From positions 34,644 to 98,643 of the forward strand of contig CBFIHR010000007.1 of the NCBI GenBank assembly GCA_965662365.1: 64,000 bases of DNA, given 5' to 3'. Positions 17,557 through 26,478 of the stretch are shown here, piece after piece. The DNA comes from CAWVWD01 sp965662365 (GTDB lineage: Bacteria; Bacteroidota; Bacteroidia; Chitinophagales; Saprospiraceae). Numbering within the stretch: position 1 is the stretch's first letter; every line of letters starts with the position of its first letter. Position numbers and translations under genes: made by a program. The notes below the pieces were generated by a model. It was not told where the DNA came from, did no database searches, and saw nothing but the letters and a program-made list of their open reading frames with translations.

Positions 17557-18774
17557 ATGAAACAATTGTTACTCCTACTGTTACTATTCTTGACCGCCGT
17601 TCCGGTTTTTAGTCAAAAAAAGACACTACTGACGGACTTTAAATTTATCGTCAATGATACACAAGAGTTTCCTAATTTTTTCGAAGATGAAGACCTCTCT
17701 ACCGATATTTTACAAGAAGGAATCACGTTGATAAAACAAGTTTTAAAGGTAGATTCTATTGAAATCCATCAAGCTAAAGAAATTGAATATCGGTTTTTGC
17801 CTCCTTATCGAGAAAACTTAAAATACATAGAACGAACAGCACACGATTTCTATGTTTCCTTGATTACAAGTGCTGGTGTGAATATTTCTTTGGACGGTAT
17901 AAAAACGTATGTCATTCATTCTAAAGTTAAAGTCGAAACAAAAACAGATACCCTTTTTATTAATCGTTCTAAAGCTACTTTTACGTTGACTTATAATAAA
18001 AGTCAACTGTACAACGAGGCCGTTATTACGAAAGCGGATTTTAAAAAATTATACCTTGATTTACTAAAAAATACTTTCACAAAAGAGCTTTCGGTACTAT
18101 CCACGGAGTTTAATAAACCAGCGATTATTGCGTATAACGGTTTTATGAATAAAGCTGAAAAAGTTATTATTAAACAGTCCGAAAACTTAATGACTAAGCA
18201 GTTTGTAGCCGCTAAGGATTCAGCTTTAATTAAGTTATTAAATATTAAATCGAAGCCAATGTCTATCGCTGGAACGATTCGGATACAGGATTTTGCGGAT
18301 GTTTTAAAATTCAACAAGGAGTTTATTGTTAAAAATAAAGTGACTAAAGAACGCCTAAAAATCAAAGGCAATTATGAGGAGGCAACCGATTACGAAAGCA
18401 AAGTTCGTTACATACAAAGTACCAAACTTAAAGTTAAAAACAAGTCGTCCCGTTACAACTTAGAGTTCTTTCCTGACAGAGAAACATCGTGGGTTTATAC
18501 CTTAGAATGGGAGATCAACGATTCTGAAAAGTATGAACTTTTAGCCAATCGGTACACCAATTTTGTAGAAATATTTTCGAATGGTGGATTAATCGCTATC
18601 ATTCAGCTGCCAAGCTCTGGCTTTAGGTTGCAAAATATTCAAAATAAGGAATTTATATTTTATTACAAATCGAATTTATCCAAAATGACCAAAACGGATA
18701 TTAATTATTTATTTGCCTTTTTTATGATTGCAAATCAATTTATGGCAGAGGTTAGTGAAATGAGTCAACTCTAA
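17557..18774 (+). CDS. Secreted hypothetical protein, 405 residues
   Basis: Begins with a strong signal peptide (MKQLLLLLLLFLTAVPVFSQ, cleavage before KK), so exported to the periplasm. The rest is beta/alpha with many Lys and no Cys-based motif; segments such as ITLIKQVLKVDSIEIHQAKE and YVIHSKVKVETKTDTLFINR give no family match that I recognise. ATG start supported by the signal peptide. A small membrane protein gene follows 70 bp downstream in the same direction and may be co-transcribed. Confidence 0.75.
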   Translation: MKQLLLLLLLFLTAVPVFSQKKTLLTDFKFIVNDTQEFPNFFEDEDLSTDILQEGITLIKQVLKVDSIEIHQAKEIEYRFLPPYRENLKYIERTAHDFYVSLITSAGVNISLDGIKTYVIHSKVKVETKTDTLFINRSKATFTLTYNKSQLYNEAVITKADFKKLYLDLLKNTFTKELSVLSTEFNKPAIIAYNGFMNKAEKVIIKQSENLMTKQFVAAKDSALIKLLNIKSKPMSIAGTIRIQDFADVLKFNKEFIVKNKVTKERLKIKGNYEEATDYESKVRYIQSTKLKVKNKSSRYNLEFFPDRETSWVYTLEWEINDSEKYELLANRYTNFVEIFSNGGLIAIIQLPSSGFRLQNIQNKEFIFYYKSNLSKMTKTDINYLFAFFMIANQFMAEVSEMSQL

Positions 18775-18844
18775 TTGATGCCTTTCATTTTTATTAATAT
18801 CTTGCAGGAGTAAATTATAAAAAGACAACGATAAAAAGACAACT

Positions 18845-19294
18845 ATGAAAAACGATTTCAAAAACTTACAAATTATATTTTTAGGTTTATTAATGGGACA
18901 AATTGCCTTTGCTGTTGTCGCTAACTTTATGATAACGAGTATAGCCGCTGCGGATACAGGAGTATTAATTTACGTTGTTCCTACGGTGATGCTGATCAAT
19001 ATTGTAGCAGGAAATTATATTTTTAATGCTAATCTAAAGAAAAATGTCGCTAAAGAGGATGCAATAGAAAAGAAGTTCGGGGCATATCGTAAAAATTCAA
19101 TTATCCGTTGGGCAATGATGGAAATGGGAAATCTTTTAGCTATTGCCGCCGCATTAGTTGAAGGGAAAACACTGTACTTTGCCTTATTTGCAGTAGGTTT
19201 GATTTTCTTCGCAATAACTCGACCGAATGTAGAAGATTTTAGTCGTCAGTTTGATTTGTCAGTCGAAGAAGAGCATCAGTTGAAGGGAAAATAA
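18845..19294 (+). CDS. Small membrane protein, 149 residues
   Basis: Four hydrophobic segments: LQIIFLGLLMGQIAFAVVAN, VLIYVVPTVMLINIVAGNYI, IRWAMMEMGNLLAIAAALVE and ALFAVGLIFFAITRP. The C-terminal tail is charged and cytoplasmic in the likely topology. This four-helix arrangement recurs as short hypothetical proteins in Bacteroidota; no function can be given. Confidence 0.75.
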   Translation: MKNDFKNLQIIFLGLLMGQIAFAVVANFMITSIAAADTGVLIYVVPTVMLINIVAGNYIFNANLKKNVAKEDAIEKKFGAYRKNSIIRWAMMEMGNLLAIAAALVEGKTLYFALFAVGLIFFAITRPNVEDFSRQFDLSVEEEHQLKGK

Positions 19295-19471
19295 AACCTC
19301 AATAGATTTTATCTTGCAGGTTTATTAATTTTGATTTTAACAATCAAAAAATTAAAAAGGTGCAACCATGTACAAGGTTTATGAACTTATTTGGTTCTCT
19401 TAAAATACGCTTTATTATGCTCATTAACATACATTTAACTTATGATAGCGAAAAAAGGTTTGCAACCTATC

Positions 19472-19479
19472 TATATTTG
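19472..19479 (+). promoter_or_regulatory. -7 element of the beta-barrel gene
   Basis: TATATTTG matches TAnnTTTG and lies about 40 bp before the ATG at 19521. No convincing -33 box; TTTG at 19459-19462 is too close. Confidence 0.45.
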
Positions 19480-19520
19480 TGACAATTATAAATTTATTCA
19501 TTCATTTAAATTTTCACACG

Positions 19521-20150
19521 ATGAAAAAAACGTTATTATTAACCTGTGCCCTTGCACTTGTATTTGCCTTTGCACCAACTAATTCAGTATCTGCACAAAA
19601 CGGAGATTACAAACAGAATATATATGCTGGTGCTGGTTTTAGTTTAGTAGGAGGGCTATTCGATGCCTTAGGATCTGATACATCAGGAGCATTTACGACA
19701 TCATCTCTACCTGCTATTCAATTCAACTATGATTATGCTTTGACTCCAAAGATAAGTGTTGGTGCAGCATTTTCTTACCAAGCATTTGGTTTTGACGTAA
19801 TGGATTACACTTTCGTTGATGCCTCTCAGAACTCTGTAACAGAAGATTTTTCAGCAAACCTTCGTAGAACAAATCTTGCATTAAGAATCATGTTTCATTA
19901 TGGAAATAGTGAAAAATTAGATATGTATTCTGGTGTTCGTTTAGGGATGACTGGGTGGAATATATCATCTGAATCAACTACTGGAGCCGCAAGTGACTTC
20001 TTTGACGGATCATATAACGGTTGGGGATTTGCTCCACAAGTTATTCCTTTTGGTTTAAGATTCTATGTAACTAATAACATCGGTTTAAGTCTTGAAAGCG
20101 CAATTGGCGCACCACACTTCTTGAGTATTGGAGCAAACTACAGATTGTAA
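19521..20150 (+). CDS. Outer-membrane beta-barrel protein
   Basis: 209 residues from the ATG at 19521; the frame is open further up but MKKTLLLTCALALVFAFAPT is a clear signal peptide (cleavage around VSAQ), so the internal start is preferred. The mature part has alternating aromatic/small-residue strands (PAIQFNYDYALTPKISVGAA, LDMYSGVRLGMTGWNISS, GLRFYVTNNIGLSLESAIGA) and ends in ...GANYRL, as in eight-stranded OmpA/OmpW-like barrels. Role unknown. A perfect hairpin follows at 20163-20194. Confidence 0.85.
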   Translation: MKKTLLLTCALALVFAFAPTNSVSAQNGDYKQNIYAGAGFSLVGGLFDALGSDTSGAFTTSSLPAIQFNYDYALTPKISVGAAFSYQAFGFDVMDYTFVDASQNSVTEDFSANLRRTNLALRIMFHYGNSEKLDMYSGVRLGMTGWNISSESTTGAASDFFDGSYNGWGFAPQVIPFGLRFYVTNNIGLSLESAIGAPHFLSIGANYRL

Positions 20151-20162
20151 TATATTTACTTT

Positions 20163-20200
20163 ATTTCACCTGGTGATAGGTCATCAGGTGAAATATCACT
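20163..20200. terminator. Terminator after the beta-barrel gene
   Basis: ATTTCACCTG (20163-20172) and CAGGTGAAAT (20185-20194) pair perfectly, with three further inner base pairs. Confidence 0.65.
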
Positions 20201-20204
20201 TTAT

Positions 20205-20421
20205 TCATTGTACTCACTTTCTTTAATCTTTTCGCCCGAAATGTCTTAATTATCGGTACGTTTATCGGCTCTTCCACAGGTTGTATTCCAACAAATATCA
20301 AGGTCAGTTTTTTCATGGTGTCATAAGTTCACTTATACGCTTTTTATACGCTTTCGCTAATGCTGTATTGTAATGTTCCGAATCTGGATGTCCTTGAATC
20401 ATTAAGAATTCTTTACGATAA
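20205..20421 (-). pseudogene. Decayed NAD(P)H oxidoreductase (flavodoxin-fold, MdaB/KefF-like)
   Basis: Reading the minus strand from about 20420, one frame gives YRKEFLMIQGHPDSEHYNTA followed by LAKAYKKRI, which matches the N-terminus of flavodoxin-like NAD(P)H-quinone oxidoreductases (hxIxGHPxxxSxNxALAxAY). In another frame from about 20316 it gives LIFVGIQPVEEP and later KRLKKV, resembling the family's C-terminal (G-I-x-P-V) segment. The roughly 130 central codons are missing and the frames disagree, so this is an internally deleted, frameshifted relic. No intact copy is in the window. Confidence 0.6.
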
Positions 20422-20519
20422 TTTGATTGGTGATTACTGAATTTGATTGATAATTGTAAGAGATTTAAAATAAAAAGGAGAGATTTACATCAAAAATAAT
20501 TACAAATTAATATTTCAAC

Positions 20520-21716
20520 GTGATAACCATACAACAAGCCACTAAAATCGTCTTAGAGAACACGATTGATTTACAAACCGAAACCATCAAATTGGAAAAC
20601 GCTATCGGACGACAATTACGAGAAAATCTGATTGCTGATCGACCGTTTCCACCCTTCAATCGGGTCGCTATGGACGGCATAGCGATTCGTTTTGCTGATT
20701 TTGAAAATGGTCAGCGAACCTTTCCGATTATTGGTGTTCAAGCGGCTGGTTCTTCGCAATTATTCGTTTCTGAAAGTGGTGTTTGTGTCGAAGTAATGAC
20801 GGGGGCGATGTTGCCGAAAGGCGTTGACACCGTGATTCGTTATGAAGATATTTTGATCGAAAAAAATCAAGCAAGGGTTCAAGTTGAAACGATAAAAAAC
20901 GGCCAAAATGTTCACAAAAAAGGAACAGATAGAACGCAAGGTGAAATCTTAGTCAAAACAGGACAACTCATTTCACCAGCAGAAGTTGGGGTAGCGGCAA
21001 CGGTTGGAAAATCCGAACTACAAGTCACGAAACTCCCGAAAGTAGCGATAATTTCGACAGGTGACGAATTGGTAAATGTTAGTGAAATACCTAAACCGTA
21101 TCAAATTCGCTCTTCTAACGTTTACACGATTTCGACTTTATTAAAACAATATCAAATTAAACCTGAGTTGTTTCATATCGTTGATAATCAACAAGCTACG
21201 ATTGAAAAATTAAGGGTTTTACTCAATGATTTTGACGTTTTAATTTTAAGCGGTGGCGTTTCAAAAGGAAAATTCGACTATATTCCGGCAGCTTTGGAAT
21301 CCTTAAATGTTGAAAAATTATTTCATCGAGTGCGACAAAAACCAGGGAAACCATTTTGGTTCGGAAAAAATGTAGCGAATAAGGTTGTTTTTGCTTTGCC
21401 AGGCAATCCTGCCTCCTCGTTTATGTGTACAAATCGTTATTTTTTGCCGTGGCTTCGGGCTTCGATGAACTTACAACCTTTGAATTATCAATATGTCACT
21501 TTGGCGGAAACTTTTACTTTTAAAGCCAATTTACAATACTTTTTACAAGTAAAAATTAATTACGAAAAAGACGGACAAATGACTGCTAAACCTTTGGCTG
21601 GTAAGGGTTCTGGCGATTTGGCGAATTTAGCAGATGTTGATGGTTTTTTAGAATTGCCGGCGGAGAAAACCGATTTTTTAAAAGGCGAAGTTTATCCATT
21701 TATTCGGTTTCGGTGA
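20520..21716 (+). CDS. moeA: Molybdopterin molybdenumtransferase MoeA, GTG start
   Basis: Inserts molybdate into adenylated molybdopterin, the last general step of molybdenum-cofactor synthesis. 398 residues. Family segments: the N-terminal RPFPPFNRVAMDGIAI, EVMTGAMLPKGVDTVIRYED, IISTGDELV, LILSGGVSKGKFDYI and the C-terminal LPGNPASSF. No in-frame ATG precedes the conserved region, so GTG at 20520 is taken. A mobB-like/mobA fusion gene lies 1.5 kb downstream, with two unrelated genes between. Confidence 0.93.
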   Translation: MITIQQATKIVLENTIDLQTETIKLENAIGRQLRENLIADRPFPPFNRVAMDGIAIRFADFENGQRTFPIIGVQAAGSSQLFVSESGVCVEVMTGAMLPKGVDTVIRYEDILIEKNQARVQVETIKNGQNVHKKGTDRTQGEILVKTGQLISPAEVGVAATVGKSELQVTKLPKVAIISTGDELVNVSEIPKPYQIRSSNVYTISTLLKQYQIKPELFHIVDNQQATIEKLRVLLNDFDVLILSGGVSKGKFDYIPAALESLNVEKLFHRVRQKPGKPFWFGKNVANKVVFALPGNPASSFMCTNRYFLPWLRASMNLQPLNYQYVTLAETFTFKANLQYFLQVKINYEKDGQMTAKPLAGKGSGDLANLADVDGFLELPAEKTDFLKGEVYPFIRFR

Positions 21717-21742
21717 TTTTTATTTTCTTCCTGAGCAACACA

Positions 21743-22621
21743 TCAACGATATTTCCGAATTTCATTAATAAAGTGTTTTTCAAACATTTTTAGTACCTTT
21801 TCTTTTCGTTTTCGATTGTTCTTATTGGTTTGAATTTCTGCTCGTAAGGTTAATAATTTGATAGTTGATGTAGAATCAGAAGTTGCAAAAATTTGCCAAT
21901 CTGCAAAGGCAGTTTCCATCAAAATTGTGTCTTGATTCGCCACTTTATGAACATCAATTAGAATGGCTAAAGTATCCGTTTTTGCTTCAAAATAAGTGTC
22001 TTCTGAATAGAAAATAGCTTTGTCGCTATCAAAATCAATTCTGAAATAACTTGGATAAGCGATATTCGATTTCAGCTTTTCAATCGCTTCAATTTGGACA
22101 AAATTACTCCTCGAAATCAATTCCTCACGATTAAAATCAAATTCATAAACTTGATTTTCAAAATTATAATCCACAATAAACATACGAATCGGTGAAGTCG
22201 CCAAAAAAGAAAAAATACTTATACCAATTATCATGTTCATAAAAATTGGTTTCAATTGCAAATACCAACGATGTTCCAACAAAAAATAAGCTACTAAAAC
22301 GCTGATTAAAGCCATATTATCCGTAAAATCAACGACACGATGAATCGGAAAACCAAGAAAATTCACAACATCAATAATCGGTTGTACAAAGGCGGATTTC
22401 CAAAAAATAAACCCCAAAACCGTTAGCCAATGAATGGATTTTCGATACTTCGGAAACAACACACTGAAAAAATACGGAAATGCCAATAAACCTGCGAAAT
22501 CGGATAATTTTCCTGTCAATTCATTATGAAAAGTAGTTTTAAAAAACCAATCGTTGAGTAATAATAAAACGATACTTAGTAAGAATATTGGATGTGCTAA
22601 TGGGGTGTAGCTGGTTTTCAT
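21743..22621 (-). CDS. Membrane protein, 292 residues, unknown function
   Basis: The N-terminal half has about four hydrophobic segments (PIFLLSIVLLLLNDWFFKT, FAGLLAFPYFFSVLF, WLTVLGFIFWKSAFV, ALISVLVAYFLLE, PIFMNMIIGISIFSFLATS); the C-terminal 150 residues are soluble, ending in a basic helix. The early LSDFAGL...FP and KSAFVQPIIDVVN stretches recur in small unannotated Bacteroidota membrane proteins. Convergent with moeA at a 26-bp gap. Confidence 0.7.
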   Translation of the reverse strand: MKTSYTPLAHPIFLLSIVLLLLNDWFFKTTFHNELTGKLSDFAGLLAFPYFFSVLFPKYRKSIHWLTVLGFIFWKSAFVQPIIDVVNFLGFPIHRVVDFTDNMALISVLVAYFLLEHRWYLQLKPIFMNMIIGISIFSFLATSPIRMFIVDYNFENQVYEFDFNREELISRSNFVQIEAIEKLKSNIAYPSYFRIDFDSDKAIFYSEDTYFEAKTDTLAILIDVHKVANQDTILMETAFADWQIFATSDSTSTIKLLTLRAEIQTNKNNRKRKEKVLKMFEKHFINEIRKYR

Positions 22622-22730
22622 CGGTTCGATTTTATGATTTACATAAGTTGGTCAATTTAGGATTAAAACGATTAAATAACTAATTTGCGTACCTGTTTGT
22701 TAAATAATAAGTTAAGAAACTAAATCAAAT

Positions 22731-23090
22731 ATGCAAGCCAAATCAATCCGAGCATTTATTGGAGCAAAGAACTATGATATTTCCCGTGCATTTTATCGTG
22801 AAATGGGTTTTGAAGAAGTGATATTAGATACACAAATGTCTTATTTTAAGGTTAATGACGATTTAGGTTTCTATTTGCAGAATGCTTACGTCAAAGATTG
22901 GGTAGATAATTCTATGATTTTTTTGGAAGTCGATGATCTAAAAGATTTTCATACGACATTGGCACAACAAGAACTACATAAGAAATACCAAAATGTACGA
23001 ATTTCGGAAATCGTAATAGAAGACTGGGGACAAGAATTTTTTATGCACGATCCTTCTGGAGTGCTTTGGCATTTTGGAAATTTTAATTAG
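22731..23090 (+). CDS. VOC (glyoxalase/dioxygenase superfamily) protein
   Basis: 119 residues with the beta-alpha-beta-beta-beta VOC fold: RAFIGAKNYDISRAFYREMGFEE at the start, LGFYLQN in the middle and FMHDPSGVLWHFGNF at the end. The usual metal ligands are only partly recognisable (the terminal Glu is replaced: WHF where glyoxalases have a Glu-containing strand), so a binding role, such as antibiotic or small-molecule resistance, is as likely as catalysis. Confidence 0.82.
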   Translation: MQAKSIRAFIGAKNYDISRAFYREMGFEEVILDTQMSYFKVNDDLGFYLQNAYVKDWVDNSMIFLEVDDLKDFHTTLAQQELHKKYQNVRISEIVIEDWGQEFFMHDPSGVLWHFGNFN

Positions 23091-23229
23091 TTAAACTCAT
23101 ATCGTCGAGATTTCGGGACAAGCTCCATCTTTCTCCCGAAGACAGAAAGTTTTAGGACAGCGGTCGAAATTATAAATATTCGAGCATTATTCCCTTGCTA
23201 TTTTGAGGGAAAGGGTTCAAAAAAACACC

Positions 23230-24396
23230 ATGAAACACCAAAAACACACAAAATTAATACGTCCGGATTTAGGTGAATTTGGACGTAATGAATGGGCGAT
23301 TATCGGCACGGTTTGCAGCGATATTCAAAAAATGGCGTACCAAATTATTGAGAAGTTGCAGTCAGATTTTCGTTTGGCTTATGTCGATGCTGACCATAAA
23401 TCAGCAGACGAAACAGCGAGTGGAAAAGATAAAAATAGTGCCATGGATTTTGGGGCAACGTTAGCATATACCGATAAAATTACGTTTCATCGTTTTGACG
23501 AAAAACAGCAATGGAGTAAGTTTCGGTTTCGTCAATATTTTAATAGTCAAGATGGAATTTTGGTCAATGGAAATCACTTTGTAGCGAAAAAGCAAATCGT
23601 AGTGATTGACAAACGAAAGGAAAGCTCATTGCAACGCAAACTGGATCGGTTAACAGACGTGGGCTTGTTCGTTTTGACCGAAAGACAAACCGAGATTTAT
23701 CCTTTTTTAAAAGAGTATTTGCCGAATTGGCAAGAGATTCCGACTGTTCAAATTTCGGAAATTGACAATATTATCCGTTACATTCAAGCGGATTTGGAAG
23801 CGAATAAACCCAAATTACACGCCTTAGTTTTGGCAGGTGGAAAAAGCCAGAGAATGGGACGTGATAAGGGGTTGATTGATTATCATGGCAAGCCACAACG
23901 AGAATATTTATATGATTTATTAGAATATTTTTGTGATAATGTTTATTTTTCTTGTCGGCCAGAGCAAGAAGAGGAATTGAGTGATTTTAACACGATTCCG
24001 GATATGTTTTATGATTTGGGGCCTTTTGGAGGTATTTTATCTGCCTTTCGGCAAAATCCGAATGTAGCCTGGTTGGTCGTTGCGTGTGACTTGCCTTTGA
24101 TTGATGAAGCTGCAATTCAGGAGTTGATTGACCATCAAAATCACTCGAAAAATGCGACCGCTTTTTATAATGAAACCACAAATTTTCCGGAGCCGTTAAT
24201 TACGATTTGGCAACCTCGAAGTTATCCAGTTTTGTTGCAATATTTGGCACAAGGTTATTCTTGTCCTCGTAAGGTTTTAATCAATTCGGAAATCGAACTC
24301 GTGCAACCTTCTCGACCAAAAGTATTGAAAAATGTGAATCATCCGCAAGAAGCGGACGATGTGATGGAATATTTAGATGGACAGCGAAAAGGGTGA
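23230..24396 (+). CDS. mobA: Fused MobB-like/MobA molybdenum cofactor guanylyltransferase
   Basis: 388 residues from the ATG at 23230 (an upstream TTG at 23203 is less likely). Residues ~1-190 resemble MobB, the GTP-binding accessory protein, but the P-loop is degenerate: GTVCSDIQKM instead of G-x4-GK-[S/T]. Residues ~195-388 are MobA, with LVLAGGKSQRMGRDKGLIDY, the nucleotide-binding signature, and VACDLPLIDE. MobA links GMP to molybdopterin to give the bis-MGD cofactor. Pairs functionally with moeA in this region. Confidence 0.88.
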   Translation: MKHQKHTKLIRPDLGEFGRNEWAIIGTVCSDIQKMAYQIIEKLQSDFRLAYVDADHKSADETASGKDKNSAMDFGATLAYTDKITFHRFDEKQQWSKFRFRQYFNSQDGILVNGNHFVAKKQIVVIDKRKESSLQRKLDRLTDVGLFVLTERQTEIYPFLKEYLPNWQEIPTVQISEIDNIIRYIQADLEANKPKLHALVLAGGKSQRMGRDKGLIDYHGKPQREYLYDLLEYFCDNVYFSCRPEQEEELSDFNTIPDMFYDLGPFGGILSAFRQNPNVAWLVVACDLPLIDEAAIQELIDHQNHSKNATAFYNETTNFPEPLITIWQPRSYPVLLQYLAQGYSCPRKVLINSEIELVQPSRPKVLKNVNHPQEADDVMEYLDGQRKG

Positions 24397-24465
24397 AACT
24401 ACGGCAGACGCTCGTCTCTCGCTTGACGGAAAGCAATATTTGTTGTAAATTTAATTTTCGTATAA

Positions 24466-24641
24466 AACAGAAAAGCTACTTTTGTTGAGGTAACTGAAGA
24501 TGTTGAGGTATCAAGAGATAAAAAGACGACTTTCTGTCAGTATTGTGTTTAGATGGAGATAAAGACTTGTTAGTTTTACAGCAATTTGAAAAAACAAGGA
24601 TGCTTACAATTTCTGATTTTTATAGTCAATTTTTTGAATAA
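24466..24641 (+). pseudogene. Decayed PIN-domain toxin (COG1569-like), 3' part
   Basis: One frame reads FVEVTEDVEVSRDK, then after a 1-nt deletion in an A-run (near 24531-24535) continues DDFLSVLCLDG; it then reads directly DKDLLVLQQFEKTRMLTISD and FYSQFFE with stop at 24639. In intact PIN_3-family toxins the sequence runs (R)D-x-K-D-(N)FLL-LC-(ADYLVTGD)-KDLLVL, so the ADYLVTG block is also deleted. The N-terminal half and any antitoxin gene are gone. Relic of a PIN toxin of the COG1569-type putative toxin-antitoxin family; assignment by motif only. Confidence 0.6.
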
Positions 24642-24726
24642 CCTTATTTTAGATAATACTCTAAATTTAGTTCCTATAAAAGTTATGTCCAAAAAATCAA
24701 AAAATTAATCATAGCCCTCGATAAAT

Positions 24727-25215
24727 ATGCAGAAAAAAGAAACATTCGGATTACCAACTTTAGATGAAGCATTGATAAAATTGCAACGATATTGTGCGTA
24801 TCAGGATCGTTGTCATAAGGAAGTGCGAGAGAAATTGAGTGATTTAGGAATTTGGGGCGATGATGCTGGGCAAGTTATTGTGGAGTTGATTGAAGAAAAA
24901 TTCTTAGATGAAGAGCGTTTTGCTCGGTCGTTTGTGCGTGGCAAACATCGGTTTAAAAAATGGGGGCGAATCAAAATTGAGCGAGAACTTAAAAAGAAAG
25001 ATATTACTGGGTATTGCCTGAAAATGGGTTTTCAAGAAATTGATGACGAGGAATATTTAGAAACGCTCACGACGATTATTACTAAAAAAAATCAATTTTT
25101 AAAAGCAAAAAATGAGTACGAACGAAAGGTTAAATTAGCAAAATATGCAATGACGAAAGGGTATGAATCTCATTTGGTTTGGGAAGTTGTCAATGATTTA
25201 ATTTCTAAGAAATAG
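24727..25215 (+). CDS. recX: RecX-family regulatory protein
   Basis: 162 residues of short helical repeats; RecX proteins bind and limit RecA filaments. Seen: ALIKLQRYCAYQDRCHKEVR, KLSDLGI, LIEEKFLDEERFARSFVRGK and KWGRIKIERELKKKDI, which match the three-repeat RecX pattern. recA is not in the window. ATG start; no clear ribosome-binding site, as usual in this phylum. Confidence 0.85.
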   Translation: MQKKETFGLPTLDEALIKLQRYCAYQDRCHKEVREKLSDLGIWGDDAGQVIVELIEEKFLDEERFARSFVRGKHRFKKWGRIKIERELKKKDITGYCLKMGFQEIDDEEYLETLTTIITKKNQFLKAKNEYERKVKLAKYAMTKGYESHLVWEVVNDLISKK

Positions 25216-25308
25216 AACAAAATTGGAAAAATCTCGTATATTTTTAGCCGTTTTTTAAAATACACACCAACAAAATAAAATTAACAACATAATTAAAATA
25301 CATATTTT

Positions 25309-26028
25309 ATGTCTAAAGAAAATGGAGTACCAAAAAACCCACAAAGGCATTGGGGAAAATTAAGTGGAGAAAATTCATGGACGATGTTTAAAGTGGTTGC
25401 AGAGTTTGTAGATGGATTTGAGCGTATGAATAAGATTGGCCCTTGTATTTCAATATTCGGTTCGGCGAGAACACATCCCGAAGATAAATATTATAAAACT
25501 GCCGTTCAATTAGCGTATCGTTTGTCACAAGAAGGTTTTGGCGTAATTACCGGCGGTGGGCCAGGTATTATGGAAGCGGGTAATCGAGGGGCAACAATGA
25601 ATGATGGAACGTCTGTTGGTTTGAATATTGAGCTGCCACATGAGCAGGGCAACAACCCGTATATTTCACCTGATAAAGTTTTGAATTTCCACTACTTTTT
25701 TGTTCGCAAAGTCATGTTTGTCAAGTATGCACAAGCATTCGTTGCTTTCCCGGGTGGATTTGGCACAATGGACGAATTATTTGAAGTTTTAACTTTAATT
25801 CAAACCGGAAAAATCGAAGCGGTTCCTGTTATTTTATTCGGTTCAGATTTTTGGGGCGGTATGAATAATTGGATTCAAAAAACGCTTGCCGACGAGTTTA
25901 AAACGATCAGCCCAGAAGATATGAATTTGATTCCGATTACCGATGATATTGAAGAGGTGATTACGATTATCAATGAGTTTTATGCAGATAAGCAGCATAT
26001 CTTAAAGCCCAATTATGAAATGGCTTGA
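25309..26028 (+). CDS. LOG-family nucleoside 5'-monophosphate phosphoribohydrolase (TIGR00730)
   Basis: 239 residues of the Rossmann-like fold once called lysine decarboxylase-like. Signature GVITGGGPGIMEAGNRGA and PGGFGTMDELFEVLTLIQTG (PGGxGTxxE) are both intact, which identifies the phosphoribohydrolase active site of LONELY GUY proteins: cleavage of nucleoside 5'-monophosphates to base and ribose 5-phosphate. Physiological substrate in non-plant-associated bacteria is uncertain. Converges with dgkA over a hairpin at 26052-26084. Confidence 0.9.
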   Translation: MSKENGVPKNPQRHWGKLSGENSWTMFKVVAEFVDGFERMNKIGPCISIFGSARTHPEDKYYKTAVQLAYRLSQEGFGVITGGGPGIMEAGNRGATMNDGTSVGLNIELPHEQGNNPYISPDKVLNFHYFFVRKVMFVKYAQAFVAFPGGFGTMDELFEVLTLIQTGKIEAVPVILFGSDFWGGMNNWIQKTLADEFKTISPEDMNLIPITDDIEEVITIINEFYADKQHILKPNYEMA

Positions 26029-26051
26029 TAGATACGAAGTATAAATTATAG

Positions 26052-26084
26052 GGTATAAAGTGTATTTTTTTGATACTTTATACC
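26052..26084. terminator. Bidirectional hairpin between the LOG gene and dgkA
   Basis: GGTATAAAGT (26052-26061) and ACTTTATACC (26075-26084) pair perfectly around a T-rich loop, between convergent genes. A related GTATAAAGTA-type repeat lies between ruvX and def. Confidence 0.55.
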
Positions 26085-26097
26085 TTGTACTTTATAT

Positions 26098-26478
26098 CTA
26101 AAAAATGGCTTCAATAAACGGATTCCAGAAAATCATTAGTCCAATTATGGCGGCAGCGATGGCTAAAATCAAAACAGCTGCAGCGGCGGCATCTTTCGCC
26201 TTTCCGGCCAATTCATTGTATTCAGGAGAAACCAAGTCAACAAGATATTCTAAGGCGGTATTCATCGCTTCTGCTGCCAAAACCATAGCCATTGCAATAA
26301 TGCATAATAGCCATTCTGTTTTTGAAATATTGAAAAAGAAACCGCCTACAGTTACCAATATTATAAAAAAAGCGTGGATTCGAGCGTTTATTTGTGATTG
26401 AAATAAATCTCTAATTCCATTAAAGGCATATTTAAAACTATTGATTCTTGTCTGGATCTGATTTTTCTTTTTTTCCAT
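26098..26478 (-). CDS. dgkA: Diacylglycerol/undecaprenol kinase (DgkA family)
   Basis: 126 residues from the ATG at 26478. Three transmembrane helices and the family signature AEAMNTALEYLVDLVSPEYN followed by AGKAKDAAAAAVL. The family phosphorylates diacylglycerol or undecaprenol at the inner membrane; sequence alone does not settle which. The open frame extends to 26538, but the start at MEKKKNQIQTRINSFKYA is preferred; even so it overlaps the end of the upstream endonuclease-like gene by 41 bp, implying translational coupling. Confidence 0.9.
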   Translation of the reverse strand: MEKKKNQIQTRINSFKYAFNGIRDLFQSQINARIHAFFIILVTVGGFFFNISKTEWLLCIIAMAMVLAAEAMNTALEYLVDLVSPEYNELAGKAKDAAAAAVLILAIAAAIIGLMIFWNPFIEAIF

